Assembly: GCF_030147005.1 (NCBI RefSeq)
Contig: NZ_JASLAW010000051.1
Span: 1 to 5,609 of the forward strand
Direction: 5' to 3'
Length of the DNA stretch: 5,609 bases
Source: Pseudomonas sp.
Lineage (GTDB): Bacteria > Pseudomonadota > Gammaproteobacteria > Pseudomonadales > Pseudomonadaceae
Below the pieces are notes generated by a model. It saw only the letters and a program-made list of their open reading frames with translations. It ran no database searches and was not told the origin of the DNA. Within the stretch, counting starts at the first letter, position 1; every line of letters begins with the position of its first letter. Shown piece by piece: positions 5,541 through 5,609 of this stretch. Made by a program: the position numbers and the translations under genes.

Positions 5541-5609
5541 GTGGGAGCGGGCTTGCTCGCGAATGCGGTAGATCAGTCAAATACGCCTTGACTGAAATGC
5601 AGCATTCGC
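5541..5609. repeat. REP/REPIN-type palindromic element, cut by the window end
   Basis: GTGGGAGCGGGCTTGCTCGC followed by GAATGCGG begins 15 bases after the dxs stop and is the familiar REP sequence of fluorescent pseudomonads, with an internal GAGC...GCTC hairpin. A spacer with its own perfect inverted repeat follows: TCAGTCAA (5573-5580) and TTGACTGA (5588-5595) with a 7-base loop. The last bases, GCATTCGC (5602-5609), are the exact reverse complement of GCGAATGC (5559-5566), so a second, inverted REP copy starts at the window edge. Two inverted REPs around a short spacer make a REPIN, a non-autonomous element spread in trans by a RAYT transposase. Here it may also stabilise the 3' end of the dxs transcript. 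No T-run terminator is seen between dxs and the element. Confidence 0.85.

Overview
The window looks like a chromosomal segment of a fluorescent-group Pseudomonas. Three things point there: the gene order xseB-ispA-dxs, Dxs and IspA sequences of the pseudomonad type, and a REP/REPIN palindrome (core GTGGGAGCGGGCTTGCTCGC) directly after dxs, a kind known from P. fluorescens-group genomes. No sequence search was run, so the genus rests on recognition.

Left part (1-1808), an Rhs polymorphic-toxin locus. The first 1032 bases encode the C-terminal end of an RHS/YD-repeat protein whose 5' end lies outside the window. It ends in the usual RHS core and the PxxxxDPxGL self-cleavage motif (1003-1032). 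A 122-residue variable tail follows, probably the toxin. Its stop overlaps by ATGA with a 136-residue acidic small protein, probably the immunity protein. Both the tail and the immunity gene are clearly AT-richer than the core and the genes downstream, as expected of an exchangeable cassette.

Middle part (1809-2389), a small gene graveyard. Conceptual translation in shifting frames reconstructs a protein of roughly 105 residues (1891 to about 2215) broken by three frameshifts. It looks like an old, orphaned immunity gene. A 24-codon open tail that stops 8 bases before it (TGA 1880-1882) could be the last piece of its former toxin. After this comes about 175 bp of non-coding spacer with a plausible promoter for xseB.

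Right part (2390-5525), a housekeeping operon. xseB (exonuclease VII small subunit) and ispA (farnesyl diphosphate synthase) overlap by ATGA. dxs (1-deoxy-D-xylulose-5-phosphate synthase) follows after 110 bp. That gap holds a perfect 8-bp inverted repeat around a possible -35 box and tandem -10-like hexamers. Dxs makes the first intermediate of the MEP isoprenoid pathway, and IspA condenses the pathway's C5 products into farnesyl diphosphate, the precursor of quinones, undecaprenyl carrier lipid and hemes O/A. All three proteins look intact and full length.

The most interesting part is 1033-2215: an apparently active toxin/immunity cassette next to the decayed remains of an earlier one, a record of cassette turnover beside an essential metabolic operon.
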